Assembly: GCF_037126465.1 (NCBI RefSeq)
Contig: NC_088208.1
Span: forward strand, 40,710,685 to 40,774,684
Length of the DNA stretch: 64,000 nucleotides
Direction of reading: 5' to 3'
Origin: Ornithodoros turicata
Lineage: Eukaryota > Arthropoda > Arachnida > Ixodida > Argasidae
A program made the translations under genes and the position numbers. Within the stretch, counting starts at the first letter, position 1; every line of letters starts with the position of its first letter. The notes under the pieces are model-generated. The model saw only the letters and a list, made by a program, of their open reading frames with translations, ran no database searches and was not told where the DNA came from. This document shows, piece after piece, positions 44,730 through 56,222 of this stretch.

Positions 44730-46030
44730 ATGTCAGCACTTGTGACTCCTGCTTACTCATCGACAGCTCAGCTCCTTGTGAGCTCACTCACGTTTCATTC
44801 ACTCGGCTCTCGCTTTACTCACTTATGCTCAACTCATTCGCCACATTGAGCATGAGTGACTTTTTCCGAGGTATGAATGATGGAGAGTCCTCTAGTCCCA
44901 ACTGAGCAGGGAGAGTCCTATTAACTGACGCAGTTTGCTTGGCATCGGGAAAGTGAGATCAACTCTCGCAAGCACAGATGTGGAACGAATATCAGTAGCT
45001 CGTCATATCAAAGGATATCCACATAAGACGCAACAAAAACGTTCACTGTGACTAAAGATAGAATTGTTCTTTTGCAGACGTGGCGGCACAGCGTCCGGCG
45101 GAAAGTGAAGACCCTGGGTCCATCCATTTTTGTCGTTCACGTGGTCAATGTTGACTCGGAATCGTTGGATACATATCGTACGGATGGCTATTTTTACAGA
45201 GAATGTCGTTGAACGAGCTTGTTGTAGGGCCACGTCCGTCTCGTTGTTGGTCGTCTCCGTGGTTGCCGTCGTACAGAAGACAAGGCGCCCCTGGTGGCGA
45301 GCTTTTTCTACCCGGAACTATAGAACTATACGGGCGGAACAGTCCTCTTTTTTTGTGGCAATCACAAAAAAAGGCGCGAGGGATACAATTGGACAGACTG
45401 TGGTCTACTTCTGTTGTCTATATCGTTGTTGAGGTGTTTTGCTCCCTCCGGGAATACAAAGTACATAATGGGGTACATATTTTTGATAAATCAAAGTAGG
45501 AAACAAATTTCCAATTAAATTACTGGCGGAGCAATAACTAACAAATGACTTTTTTGTCCTCACCTTTGGTTTGTCAATTCGAAAGAGTGATCCCCCTTGT
45601 CAAGCTGTCGAGAGGATCTCTCCCTGAGCAACACCATCCGAAAAAGCCTCCTCTACGAGAATTTCCGGCTAAAATCGGCTACTATCGGATGGACACCCTC
45701 CCCCTTCATGACTTCACACTAACTAGAGCTGTTCTAGAGGGTGTTGTTTCCACTTGTTCTTTGCTTATAGTGCCACTCCGGAATAAATCTCGTGTCTTCC
45801 GAATTTTGCCACGTGGAGGTAACCTGAAATTAATTTGTAATTTTCACAAGCACGACAGTGTGACGTAAAGGCCAGCGTGGTCTGCCTCCCGCCTAGGGAC
45901 ATCGTTTCTCCCGTGTTGCCTTCAGTCTACTCATCAGAGCTGCTTCAACGTGGGCCGGAGATACAGGGATCGGAAAGGTGTCAGCGCGATCTCTTATAGG
46001 AGGCCAACTCTTGCACGCGCAACGATGTCA
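44730..46030. other. No confident feature
   Basis: ORFs at 45130-45432 and 45545-45868 lack domains. A strong acceptor-like site (TTGTTCTTTTGCAG) at 45066-45079 is the only notable signal and might belong to the unidentified gene. Confidence 0.3.
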
Positions 46031-46039
46031 CTTACCACG

Positions 46040-46225
46040 TATTCACACGAGCGACATTACTACGGAATATTCTAGTGGAAGGATAAACAAAAACTGCTCG
46101 CGGGTCGGAAGTTCTGTCGCGTCTTATGGCATTCACACGGCACCGGAATGTCGGGTGACGCGTTTTCAAGCGTACTTAGCAGACGACGGCCCTGTCGTCT
46201 GCTACGAAATATCTTGTGGCACTTT
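46040..46225. mobile_element. MITE, same family as 35.2 kb
   Basis: CACACGAGCGACATT, CGGAATATTCTAGTGGAAGG, GTCGGAAGTTC, AGCAGACGACGGCCCTGTCG and TCTGCTACG match the right half of the 35.2-kb element in inverted order. Non-coding. Confidence 0.5.
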
Positions 46226-46979
46226 TTTTAGTCTGGAGTGGCAGTTTAATAGAGAAGAGGAAAATAGTGCAACGAAAGGTACGAGGACAAAAAAGGCGAA
46301 ACTGTTTTCGTTGCACCATTTAACCTGACCGACGCGCCCGTTTATCTTCGTCGTATACACATCCCTCCCCTACTGTACATGTTTGTAAAACAGCAGTGGA
46401 CTATTTCGTGTAATAAAAAGTTGCGTCTGTCAGAAAGTGGTTTTTCGTAGGTGAATCGAGTTGACCCTCATCGCATGCAACCGGACCAGAGGTATACTAA
46501 GGACCAGATAAGGTGGAAAGGGCAAAATGTCCTCGCGTATGAGGACACTGAAAGACAGACTGCCCTGTTCGCTTCGCTCTTTTTCTGTCTTCCAGTACAT
46601 CTTCAAACTCAAGGAAATGCTTGCGACGCACTGCGGCATTACAGAGCGTGGCCACGTATTACTACTTTGTACTAGTTCCCGTTTAGATGTCGTAGAATAT
46701 CGGGTTGTTCAGTCATATTTTGCTGTCAAGGTCACTTACTGCCTATTTGTAAACAAAAACACGCAGATTGCAGCTATGTAACAGAAGCACGACCTTACGA
46801 AAAACGGTACAGTCTACATGGTATACTTCGTAGGAATCATATCGCGGGGTAAAAGACAAGTTATTGATGGACGCCGTGAGCAAAACAGCTATACGGTGTA
46901 TGTCGGCGTCCCTAAAGACAGACGAACCACAACAGGGGCAACTGCGGTGGCAAAATGGAGCTGTCAGACAGGGACGTTC

Positions 46980-47973
46980 GGGTAAGGTGGGGCAAGATGA
47001 GACTGAAATTTGCTATTGAACGTGATTTTTTTCTTCTTCGTGTTAAAAAAAAAAAAAAAAACTAACCATAGGCACATTCTCACGGGTCTAGAGCTTCTGA
47101 CCTGTACATGCTGAACGAACGTATCCGGTCTAATATAAACACAGAGTAAGAAATTCAAAAATGCAGATTGTCTCATCTTGCCCCAACCCTCGAGGCAAGA
47201 TACGACACGCCGTAGCAATGAACTATACAAATTAGTTTTTGCAATCCAAGCAAACAAAGTGAAGCCCGTGGGCCCCTACACAATCCCCCTGAGCCCACCG
47301 CACACATGATGTGCAATAAAATCTCATAGAACCCGGTGCTATTTTGATCCACCACAACAAGGAAACAAGGCACCGTCCCTCTGATTTGTCACAGGTCGCG
47401 CGCTTTTCTGTGCGCTTCTGCTTTGCTGTAAATATCCTACGAAACAGCAAAAATTACTGGAAAATCCTACGCGATATGCAAAAAAGAAATCTCTGAGGAA
47501 CAAACATAAAGCCACCCAATAGTTGACTTATCCGTCTCTAAATCACATTGCCCCGTCGCGTCTTGCCCCGTGCATATCATCGAATGCATTAATTTTTCTG
47601 TTATACACCACATATCCAGGAGTGCCCATATTTTACATATGTCTAGATGAATGAATAAAGAAATAGTATGTGAACTTGCGTTGACAGAAAAAGCCTGCGA
47701 AACGCTGCTGCATAGAGTACAAGAGAAAGGACTACAGAAAATCGCGCGTTTTTCGCGGGTCTACATTCCAGGCAGGAGTAACAGGGTTTTTTTTTTTTTT
47801 TTTTGCCTCTCTCTCTTCAGCGCACACAATTCTCACGTGCAATAAAGCGGACATTTAGAGCCACCCATGCGTAAAGTTTCAAGCGCATGAAGCAACTAGT
47901 CTCTGAGACAGGCGGAGTCGAGCAAAAAAAATGTCGCGTCTAGCCCCGTGTCTCATCTTGCCCCGCCTTACCC
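46980..47973. mobile_element. ~1-kb TIR element with GGGGCAAGATGAGAC ends
   Basis: GGGTAAGGTGGGGCAAGATG (46980) is inverted as CATCTTGCCCCGCCTTACCC (47973). The arms are about 24 bp with one mismatch. The interior on the - strand (about 47300-47225) keeps a Cys-rich peptide, YCTSCVRWAQGDCVGAHGLH then FVCLDCKN, broken by a frame change. It resembles the C-terminal CxxCxxW...C...FxCxxC finger that some DNA-transposase families carry. Probably an internally deleted autonomous element. Confidence 0.65.
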
Positions 47974-47974
47974 T

Positions 47975-49670
47975 AACACAGTTGCCCAAGACATTTCGGA
48001 ATTCAACATGTACTCACTCGTTTACATAAAAAATATAAATATGTTTCAGAGGCTTTGTCACACGTGAAACTGATGCGCTCGTCGTTTCTCTCCTCTGCAT
48101 CCGCCTAGCACGTTTGCGTAACAGCTACACATGCCCTGTTCAGCTTCTGCCAGAGCATGCCACCATACCCAAAGGGGGATAGTATTGAGGCACCCTAGTG
48201 GTCTGCTCGATCCCGGCGCCCTCTTGATTTACGGGGGTGAACTAAGCTGAGCGGTGCTATCAACAAATATCCTAGAGCGAAGAGAATCCGTGGCTGAGCG
48301 AGGGGGGCGACATAAGCCCGTCAGTGTTTCCTGCAAAACAATAGCAGGGATACAAGTTATCGCCTTGTCGTTGTCGTCCACGGAGCGTAGTGCCGGCGTC
48401 TACGCCCCCCCCCCCCTCCCCCCGCCTGAAGGAGCGCCAAAAAGACATTTCCAGCAGGCAGAGGCCGCTTTAGGACAACAGAATACAGAGAGAATCAAGA
48501 ATACAGGGGGGGAGGGGCGCAAATTTCCCACATGCCCCACCCCCAAACTAAAAGTAGAAGCCGGCCCTGATAAAATAGTATAGTAGGGCACCCCTGTGAG
48601 GTATCCACATTAGCAAATGGGCAAATAAAGGCCCATGAGTCCTATGGTGGCTACGCTACGACAGTTTGTCAACGAAAGGCAGGTATTAGTAACCCAGCAT
48701 GGTTCTCCGCATGGGTCCACAGACGAAACGCCTCACCTTGAGCTGTCCATTGTTGCCTTCTTATTTGTGACCAATGAGTTCGCTCCACGGACACTTGGGA
48801 AGAGAGGGACACTGGGGAGCTGCAACAACATTAGAGTGCGAACATAGGTGGGGTGAGAATTTTGTGGAATCCTGGCATATTCGTGCCAAGGTTAGTGCGC
48901 AAAAGCGTGCTGGGCGAACGCAATGCATTCTGTACAGGTCATGGTCACACGTCACAGCAAACGTCACCGCACACGTTACCTCGATTCCGGTGATTGTTTT
49001 TATATCCGATAATCTCGCAGTAAAACGCGCAATTTTGTACATGAGGGCCCGTACCGCTGACCATTTCCAAAGACGTGATGACGAACCGGCGTTAAGACAC
49101 ATCGAGCCGATGTGTGTACCATGTCGCGGAAGAAGCTCGCAAAATACGTTAATCTTTCGATTTTATGCGAACGGGAATATGTCGGCAAGTGCTGAAACGA
49201 CATTTAAACAAAGTCACAAGATCTCACAATGAAGTTGCCTATGACGTGTGACCAGGACAAGATGCGATGGACAAGTGACACAGGTTTCGTGAAAAGCACC
49301 GGCATGAGGGTGGTTACAACAATGGCGGGTTTGTGTTACCCCTGTGTAAATGGGAGTACCTGCCCATACCTGAAGCTCCACTCTCTTTTGAGCTGTCTGA
49401 CTTAGTCTGACTTCTTGAAATATGGGACAAAGTCAATCAATCGTAAGTCGTTTGCAGCGTCTTCCTCTCTGTTTGTCCCTAGTCTTCGTTGTTGCTCTAT
49501 ATCAACCTTGTGAAGATATTAACTTCCCCAAGTCTCCACGTTGCTGCATTACCAATCAATCCATCCTCACCATCTGTCCCCCTATCCTACATGGGCGGCG
49601 ACATTTTGGTTGGCGAGTAGATACTTCTTGCGACTTGCAGAGCCAGTGCATTTTTGTGCCAATTTGACGA
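47975..49670. other. No gene recognised
   Basis: Low-complexity C/G tracts lie at 48402-48424. ORFs on both strands around 48761-49232 mirror each other and show no domain. Confidence 0.3.
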
Positions 49671-49674
49671 ACGC

Positions 49675-49812
49675 CACTTAGACGGCGGAAGGCACGTCCG
49701 GGTTCGAATCCGGGTGCCGGCTGATCTGTGACGTCTGGGGGATGTCAGGACGCACGATAGCTGCTTGCCGACGTCCAGCCACTCAGGCGGGCAACGTCAC
49801 AGCTCCATCATC
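49675..49812 (+). repeat. tRNA-derived SINE, family B, shortened
   Basis: CCGGGTTCGAATCCGGGTGC (perfect B box, about 49699) is followed by a short body and the family-B end GGCGGGCAACGTCACAGCTC. Confidence 0.65.
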
Positions 49813-49982
49813 AGCCATCCGTCGTGCCGGCAGAACCGCTTACTGATACACGTCCAGTTAGTCGATACGATTTTCTAAATTGGAGGGACTATTACATCCG
49901 GAAAACTGTGTATGAGACCGATACAGTAATGTTTTGCACTGCTTCACAATCACTTGGCTAATTTAATAGACTTCTCCTTGTT

Positions 49983-50088
49983 TGTAAACAAATGACGTCA
50001 TAGTGTTCGACAGCGCCACCAATTTGGTAGAGTTGAACTACGCTCGAAGCTGGGGGGCAAACAAGGTCGCGCCCGAAAGCCACGGTCT
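49983..50088. repeat. Direct repeat copy 1 with TGACGTCA
   Basis: TGTAAACAAATGACGTCATA begins the block and CACGGTCT ends it. The block recurs at 50361-50478. TGACGTCA (49993-50000) is a full palindromic CRE-type site. Confidence 0.85.
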
Positions 50089-50360
50089 CCGGCAGTGTCT
50101 CAACATCTAGCGTCTGCTCTTGCCGTGCATTATATCAAAGTGCGCAGGAGCTACTACACTGATTCGTGTCGAATTTTCAGCTTTATTGCCGGTGATGGAC
50201 CGGGAGTAAAATGGCGCTATATTTTCGGGATCGACTGGGAAAGTCTCTTGAACGGGAGACTTCGCAAGGATTCGAAAAAAAATTAGGTGAGCATCATGTC
50301 AAACACGATCCACCCCCTCGATACCGAATACAACATTCGCATTCATTTTGCGCGACTGTC

Positions 50361-50478
50361 TGTAAACAAATGACGTCATAGTGTTCGACAGCGCCACCAA
50401 TTTGGTAGAGCTGAACTACGCTCGAAGCTAGGGGGAGGGGGGGGGGGCGAACAAGGTCGCGCCCGAAAGCCACGGTCT
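50361..50478. repeat. Direct repeat copy 2 with TGACGTCA
   Basis: It is nearly identical to 49983-50088 apart from a G-run expansion (about 50432-50448) and two substitutions. It again contains TGACGTCA (50371-50378). Confidence 0.85.
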
Positions 50479-50927
50479 TCAGGGGATTACGGTGGTCCCT
50501 GAAAGGGACGCGACCTTCGGTCCTACTTTTCTGGTCCTGCTTTCGTGAGCGTTGGACTCACTCACTTTGTTTGATGGACGTATGTAACAACTTCGGCCAA
50601 GCTCTCAGCTGGAGCACAATTTTTTTTCTGCTGGTTGATTCGAATTTGGATTGCCAGCTCGGTAGAAAGCAATAACCCGGTTCCTGCAATTCAGCTTATG
50701 CCTGTCCTTCAGTGGTATTTTTCTGGTATTGTTCCTTTGCAGGTGGGCGGATGCATGATTCTCTTTTTCTGTTAAACTGCACTGTTGCTTTGTAGATACC
50801 TTTCCTGCATTCCTCTCAAGTAGGCTTTAACAAAGTTCTACTGCGTCAAAACAAGCAATGGTACAACACTCCCGCTGCTGTATCCATTACTGAAAATGCA
50901 GCAGCTGGCCTCCTTCATAGAAGAGCG

Positions 50928-51124
50928 TCACCGGAGCAAGTTCTGGTGCTTTGCCCTCATTGCCGCAGTGACAGGGAACATGGGGCCATGCCCCGGGACA
51001 ATGTGATCTGCAGCCTCTAGCACCATTTGGCGATTCTTTGCCTGGAGTGCAGGGTCCTCACTTCCGGCTACTTCTTTCCAAAGGGACGGGTCGTCCAAGT
51101 CTTCTGCCTTCTCAAACAAGTCGC
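50928..51124 (-). CDS. MBLAC1-like hydrolase, exon 4 (C-terminal)
   Basis: After ATGTTTCAG the - strand completes a Gly codon split from exon 3 and encodes DLFEKAEDLDDPSLWKEVAG, SEDPALQAKNRQMVLEAADH and IVPGHGPMFPVTAAMRAKHQ, then NLLR and TGA. The Asp of ITGDLF and the His of VPGHGP are the fourth and fifth metal-site motifs of the metallo-beta-lactamase fold. The DADHIVPGHGP-type ending is typical of MBLAC1. Confidence 0.92.
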
Positions 51125-51567
51125 CTGAAACATCTTACATGCTACAGGTGCTGCAATTTACAGCATGAATAGAAGCAAGTTTTATTAAAACAAATTTTAA
51201 ATTTATAATTTATTTATTTAAATTTATATTATAATAACTTATTAAAACAACAAATCTATTGGGGCTCATAAAGTTGGCCAATGGAGCGAGAGATAAAAGA
51301 AATTTCTCTGCAGCTTCCAAGTGTAACTGAATAAATTACTTGTCATACATGCACTCTCCACGATCAGCTACATATATAGCTAAATGTGAAGAGTACGTGC
51401 ACAAATACTAAGCACAGTAGTTTATCTAGCAATTGCGTGATCTTTAAACAATGCTTCTAGATTGGGGAGGGCATCATGGTCATCCTGCCCCAGGTAGAAG
51501 TTGGCCTCAGGATGAGACTGCTAAGAGGCTTCTGATGCCTACCTTATGTCATCAGTAGTGTACTCAT

Positions 51568-51749
51568 ACAGGAGTAAAAACCGGGACTGGTGTACTTAAA
51601 AAGGGAAAAAAAGAAAAACTATACTTGACGTTTCGAGCGGACACTCTTCATCAGAAAAAAGGGGGGACGGTTCAGGTATCACGTTCCTTTTTATGTACGC
51701 CACCTTTTTTCCCCTTTTTAAGTACGCAAGTCCCGGTTTTTACTCCTGT
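51568..51749. mobile_element. 182-bp foldback element with hammerhead-core-like motif
   Basis: The termini ACAGGAGTAAAAACCGGGAC and the inverse on the right (51749) form arms of about 38 bp with two mismatches. On the - strand the interior (51654 to 51630) reads CTGATGA, a short GAG..CTC stem and GAAAC, the order of the hammerhead ribozyme core. It lies in the third intron of the MBLAC1-like gene. Confidence 0.6.
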
Positions 51750-51910
51750 GTTTTGTGTTTCTGGCAGCCCTTTTTATCGTTTTATCAGTGTACTCATACC
51801 CTGACCTTGTATCTAAGCTGATGCAAACAGTGGCAGCTATCTATAAAGGGCTGATTTTGCTCAGCAACGAATTGCTTTACCAACCCACAGAATGTAGCCT
51901 GCCATTTTAC

Positions 51911-52025
51911 CTGTTATGGCAACGATGCCGAGCTCCAGCGTGGCGACTAAGACGCTGACATCACTCAGAGTATGGCCTGGTGTAAGAATCACTTGCAGGT
52001 CTTCAGCGATGCGAAATGGACCATC
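51911..52025 (-). CDS. MBLAC1-like hydrolase, exon 3
   Basis: Phase 0 start after CATTTGTGCAG; phase 1 end at ATAACAG before GTAAAA. It encodes DGPFRIAEDLQVILTPGHTL, SDVSVLVATLELGIVAIT. TPGHT.SDVSV supplies the third metal-site His, and the exon border falls inside the ITGD motif completed by exon 4. Confidence 0.92.
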
Positions 52026-52201
52026 CTGCACAAATGGTGGTGCCTTACTTTGTACTACTGGTTAATAGATAACATGTTTGTGTATGGAGCTGAGAGAGAG
52101 AGTTTCTATTGCAGGCTGAACTGACTGGGCCCTGAGGGTTTGGGTGCTTTGGGGAGCAGAGCACTCCTCGGTACCGCAACCTTTTCGTGTCTACACTCTA
52201 G

Positions 52202-52613
52202 CAGGGTGTCTACTAAACTGCAACCTTCAAATTCCCTGACTTTTCCAGGTTTTCACCGACTATAGCAAGCAAATTCCCTGACCGAAACAAAAGGGAACTA
52301 GGTGACTGCTGCTACGTTTTGATACAGATCATTCATAAAACAGGTCATTTATTGAGCAATTAGTAAGACTGCCCTACTTTTCTGCCTCTGAGCTTGTTGT
52401 ATTGGCGAATGCTACTCGCGGCAACGCTTGCTGCGGCGTGGCTGCTCAACCACTCATCAGCACTCGCAATTCACTGCACTTCGTGATGGCACTTGTCCGC
52501 GATTTTCCCTGATTTCAACTGCCTTTTCGGCAAATTCCCTGACAATCCCCTGACTTTTCCAGTCGCATGAAAATTCCCTGATTTCCAGGTTTTCCAGATT
52601 GGTAGACACCCTG
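52202..52613. mobile_element. 412-bp TIR element with TCTAG duplication
   Basis: CAGGGTGTCTACTAAACTGC at the left is inverted as GGTAGACACCCTG at the right. The 5-bp TCTAG occurs at 52197-52201 and again at 52614-52618. Internal repeats of AAATTCCCTGACTTTTCCAG occur on both sides. There is no transposase. It is a MITE in the second intron of the MBLAC1-like gene. Confidence 0.75.
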
Positions 52614-53864
52614 TCTAGAAATGAGACACCCTGCTGACCCTCCGCAACCCATTACCAACGAAGAAAAGCGGCCGTTGTGCCCTATTTACCATGTTCCCGA
52701 GCTCCATCGTACAACGCATCTCGCCAGCAACTTACATAAGCAAAAACAGGCGGCACAAGACGGCCAAACCCTCAGGGCACAGTCAGTTGAGGCTGCAATA
52801 GAAACTCGCAGAAGATTGCAACCGGACCTCCTCAATGTGCCACGTTCTCCCTCACCCAATTTCAACGATGTCTATGGTTTGGGAACTACTTATAACATTA
52901 TGGTAGTGGGATTCCATTGAGAAAAGAGAACGTCACAGAACAAAGAAAAGAGCATTTTAAAAGGACGGTTGAAAACCCCCCATAAAATTCTCATTCTTAG
53001 CTTAGATTAGCTGAAATGTATAGCAAATAACGTGCATTCAATGACAATCATAGCTGACCCCTACAATGTGAGAAAGGCCCCTGGTCTGCACAACCTCTAG
53101 AGCTCCTTCACAGATCTCGTAAGTGTTGAAGTAATGTGGGTGGGTGTAGGGTGAATGTGTAGGTCATGCGGGGTACATGGAAAGGAACACCGCGCCACGT
53201 CAATAGCGGATGGATTTGCAGTGGGAAATAAGATCCCACAGATGTTCACTAAGCTGACTCCACGTGACACTGATGTGATTATGTCACTCCGGGAGGTCAA
53301 TCTCAATAGCCTCGGCAGTGCTTGATAGGGTGACTCTTGACAGGTGACTCTTGATAGGCTGCTTGATGAATGAAGCAGGGTATCGAGAAATGCTAAACCT
53401 GCCTACCTCGTCATACGCAACTACAAATTTGCAAGCATAAAAATAAAGCGGTCGATGAAAAAACGAGGCAGTGGTGAGACTCAAATCTATATTTGTTCAT
53501 TGCTGGAAGATTTGTGTTTGTCTGTCTGTGCACCAGCCTTCTGCTTGCAAAGCTCTGCCAACCAATACACCCAGCCCAGCAGTGAGTTACGGATCAGAGG
53601 TAAATAGTGCCTGATTTCTACCTGTTGAATGTGAAACACACTTAAGCCGAACAAAATGTGGACTCAGAACCCTGCAAATCCCTGGATTAAAAAACAAAAA
53701 TAGAGATCCCTGCAAATGTCAGACCCTATACTGCATGAAGTGGAACGGGCAAAGAAGACGGAAAGAAACACACTTTGGCAACAGCAAACACGGTTATGTA
53801 CTATTTTCCGCAACCGAGTACTACTCGTAGAAGCTAGCTTCTGCGGTAGTTTGTGAAAATGTAC

Positions 53865-54028
53865 CTTTTCAAAGGCATCTAACTGGTAGGCATCCCCTTT
53901 AGAGACGCACCTGCCAACGATATGGGTTGCTGTCTGGAAAAGGTTCAGATTGCCAACGTGGTCCGAGTGGCCGTGGGTGCAGACAACGAAGTTGATGTCT
54001 GCACAGCTGAGGCCTCGTTTGCTTAAAC
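53865..54028 (-). CDS. MBLAC1-like hydrolase, exon 2 (metal-binding core)
   Basis: Starts in phase 1 after GTGCACACTGCAG and ends in phase 0 at GAAAAG before GTACAT. It encodes LSKRGLSCADINFVVCTHGH, SDHVGNLNLFQTATHIVGRC and VSKGDAYQLDAFEK. THGHSDHVGN is the HxHxDH zinc-binding motif of the metallo-beta-lactamase superfamily, with all three ligands and the acid intact. Confidence 0.95.
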
Positions 54029-54270
54029 CTGCAGTGTGCACGAGACACATTATTGCTAAAGGACAGGCACACACAACAGCTTGATAACAAATACATGGTG
54101 ACCAATTGATGTCGCTGTAAGTATAACTGTGGCAAGAATGAGAAGGAATGAAAGGAACAGGGAAGGTAGCAACCATTTGTGAAATCCTTTTTCTTTTTTC
54201 TCATCGTTTAATTCCTAGCAGGTGGGATCCTAAACTGGAATTCTGAAGATGTCTGCGTGTCACATAAATA

Positions 54271-54821
54271 CAGTGTGTGTGCAGAAAAACGTGACCCGCA
54301 TTTTTACGTGTAACTCATTGTCGACTTACCCGAGGAACTTCCGGTGGTGTACGATGGCGTATTTATGCGTGAGAAAGCTAAAAAAAATCCTGGTAGCCGT
54401 ACTAAGCGTAAAAAAATAAACAGAGCGTGAAAAAACATCGGCTTCCATGCATTAGAATATGGCGGTCATGACAGCACATGTTAGAGCATGGCGGTCTCAG
54501 GAGAGTTATGTGCAGGCACTGCTAGGGGCACTACCGGTGAGCATCCATGTGTGTGACATCATTTCGATTTCTGCACCGATAGCTCCCCTAGCAGTACCTG
54601 AAAACAACTCCCCTGCGTCCGCCATGTTGCCCTATTCTGATGGACGGAGGCCGATGTTTTCGTTGCCCCGTTGATTTTTTTAAGCTGAGTATGGCTTCCA
54701 CGATTTTTCTGCAGATTTTGCACGCATAAATGCGCCATCGTGCGCCACCGGAAGTTCGTTAGTTGGGTAGACAACAAGCGAAGTGCCTAAATGCGGGTCA
54801 CGTTTTTCTGCACACACCCTG
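54271..54821. mobile_element. 551-bp foldback element
   Basis: The ends CAGTGTGTGTGCAGAAAAAC and GTTTTTCTGCACACACCCTG are inverted repeats. Beyond them the two halves stay alignable as diverged inverted copies: GAACTTCCGGTGG, CATCGGCTTCC / ACATCGGCCTCC, ATATGGCGGTC, GCACTGCTAGGGG / GTACTGCTAGGGG. Almost the whole element could fold on itself. It lies in the first intron of the MBLAC1-like gene. Confidence 0.75.
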
Positions 54822-55052
54822 AGGTTTGATGCATTTCATACGAGAACTTTGAACTGAAAAGCACCAGCTAGGTTCGGCTCTGCTTGAGGGTGTGCCTGCT
54901 TCCCAGGGAAGGCCCAACAGGTTCGGAAAGGCCTGCCTACCCCTTCTCCCTTTTCTTGCTATGTGGACATATAATTTCACAATGTTGTTTGTGTTGGCAT
55001 TTGTATCGGTATTGTTAGTAGAACCTCTGTATAGTGAACCTGAAAAGCTTAC

Positions 55053-55206
55053 TGTCGCTAAGAAAGTCTCTGTCCCACGCTGACAAGGTGTCAACAATGA
55101 CGTTGATGCCTCCTCCACGAATTAATGTGCACGTCCCATTGGCCTTCATGTACTTTCCTTCTAGGTATGAATAGCCTTCCTTAATTATGTCAACCGTGTA
55201 CTTCAT
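55053..55206 (-). CDS. MBLAC1-like metallo-beta-lactamase protein, exon 1
   Basis: From ATG the - strand encodes MKYTVDIIKEGYSYLEGKYM, KANGTCTLIRGGGINVIVDT and LSAWDRDFLSD, ending in phase 1 before GTAAGC. EGY....... .A.GT.TLI..G..N.IVDT is the N-terminal strand pair of MBLAC1-type proteins. The exons 55206-55053, 54028-53865, 52025-51911 and 51124-50928 join without phase errors into 209 residues, slightly shorter than vertebrate MBLAC1. In human cells MBLAC1 acts on histone pre-mRNA 3' ends; the same job here is inference. Translation could start farther upstream: the frame stays open leftwards, and acceptor-like CAG sites lie at about 55231 and 55238. No promoter is assigned. Confidence 0.9.
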
Positions 55207-56222
55207 TGTCCCTCCGTTGTGGGTGCCCTGCCTGCAAACTGGACAAAACTTGCAATTACCTTCTGCAGTTTGCTATGACATGATCAAGTGTTTCTGTTAT
55301 GCTCTTTATCGGCAATTGCAACACAATGGCCTCAAGCAGTTCACTGCCAGCGTGTCAGTTGTGTGTTCAACATCAGAAATTTGTTCGCAAGGTACAGGTT
55401 TCTTACATACGTACAGGGTGAAGAGGTGGGCAAAATTGATGTTCACAAAGTCAACTGTGGCTTCTTGCATGATCATGCGTGCCATGTGTAGAGCATATTT
55501 ATATAGAGAAAAATGCATATTTTGCATTGTGTAGTGCATGTTTGGATTTATGTTGCATGTTTTTGCATAAATGCACACTTCAACCGGCAAGACACGCACA
55601 AAGTTTAACAAAAACCACACCTGCTGACACGGTAGTACATATGAGGATTAAAATATGGCAATGAGCAGTACACAAAATGAGGTCAGCGGCAGCGCAAGGA
55701 GACATTATTAGTGCAGGTCCTGTGCCACCATCAATGTGCTGCGAGATATTTCCGTAGAGGTGTCCACAGGAAATCTCATGTACCCCATTCTGCAGCGAGA
55801 CCTCAGGTAGTGAGATATGTGAGGTAAACATTCCACATACATACATATCGAAATTTTAGTCACGAAAACTCGGAGCGCAAGATATAGCCACAACGCACTG
55901 CATTAAATCCGGAACCTCGAGTACGAACTGACAGTGTGTAATTTTCCATTTCCTAGCCATTTCTTCTTCTGGTCGAGCGTATTTAGTGTATATAAATCCG
56001 CGGTCTGAAATCTGTGGGCGCAACGAATGCGCGCCAAGGCGTGCCAAATGATTTAGGCTTGACATGATGGGGAAAGCAAAAGGATAAGGATGAACACTGA
56101 CGGACCGCTGGACAGTGGCAAGTTATCATGCTATCGACTAACTGTGTTAAAGAAAGCACTGGACTTCACTGCATGGTCCGCGAGAATCTCTACTTTAGTA
56201 ACAGTACAAAACAAGGTCTTAC

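Noticed and set aside
50095..50286. 63-codon ORF between the two TGACGTCA repeats
   Set aside because: Sensible composition, but no domain, no splice sites and flanked by repeats.
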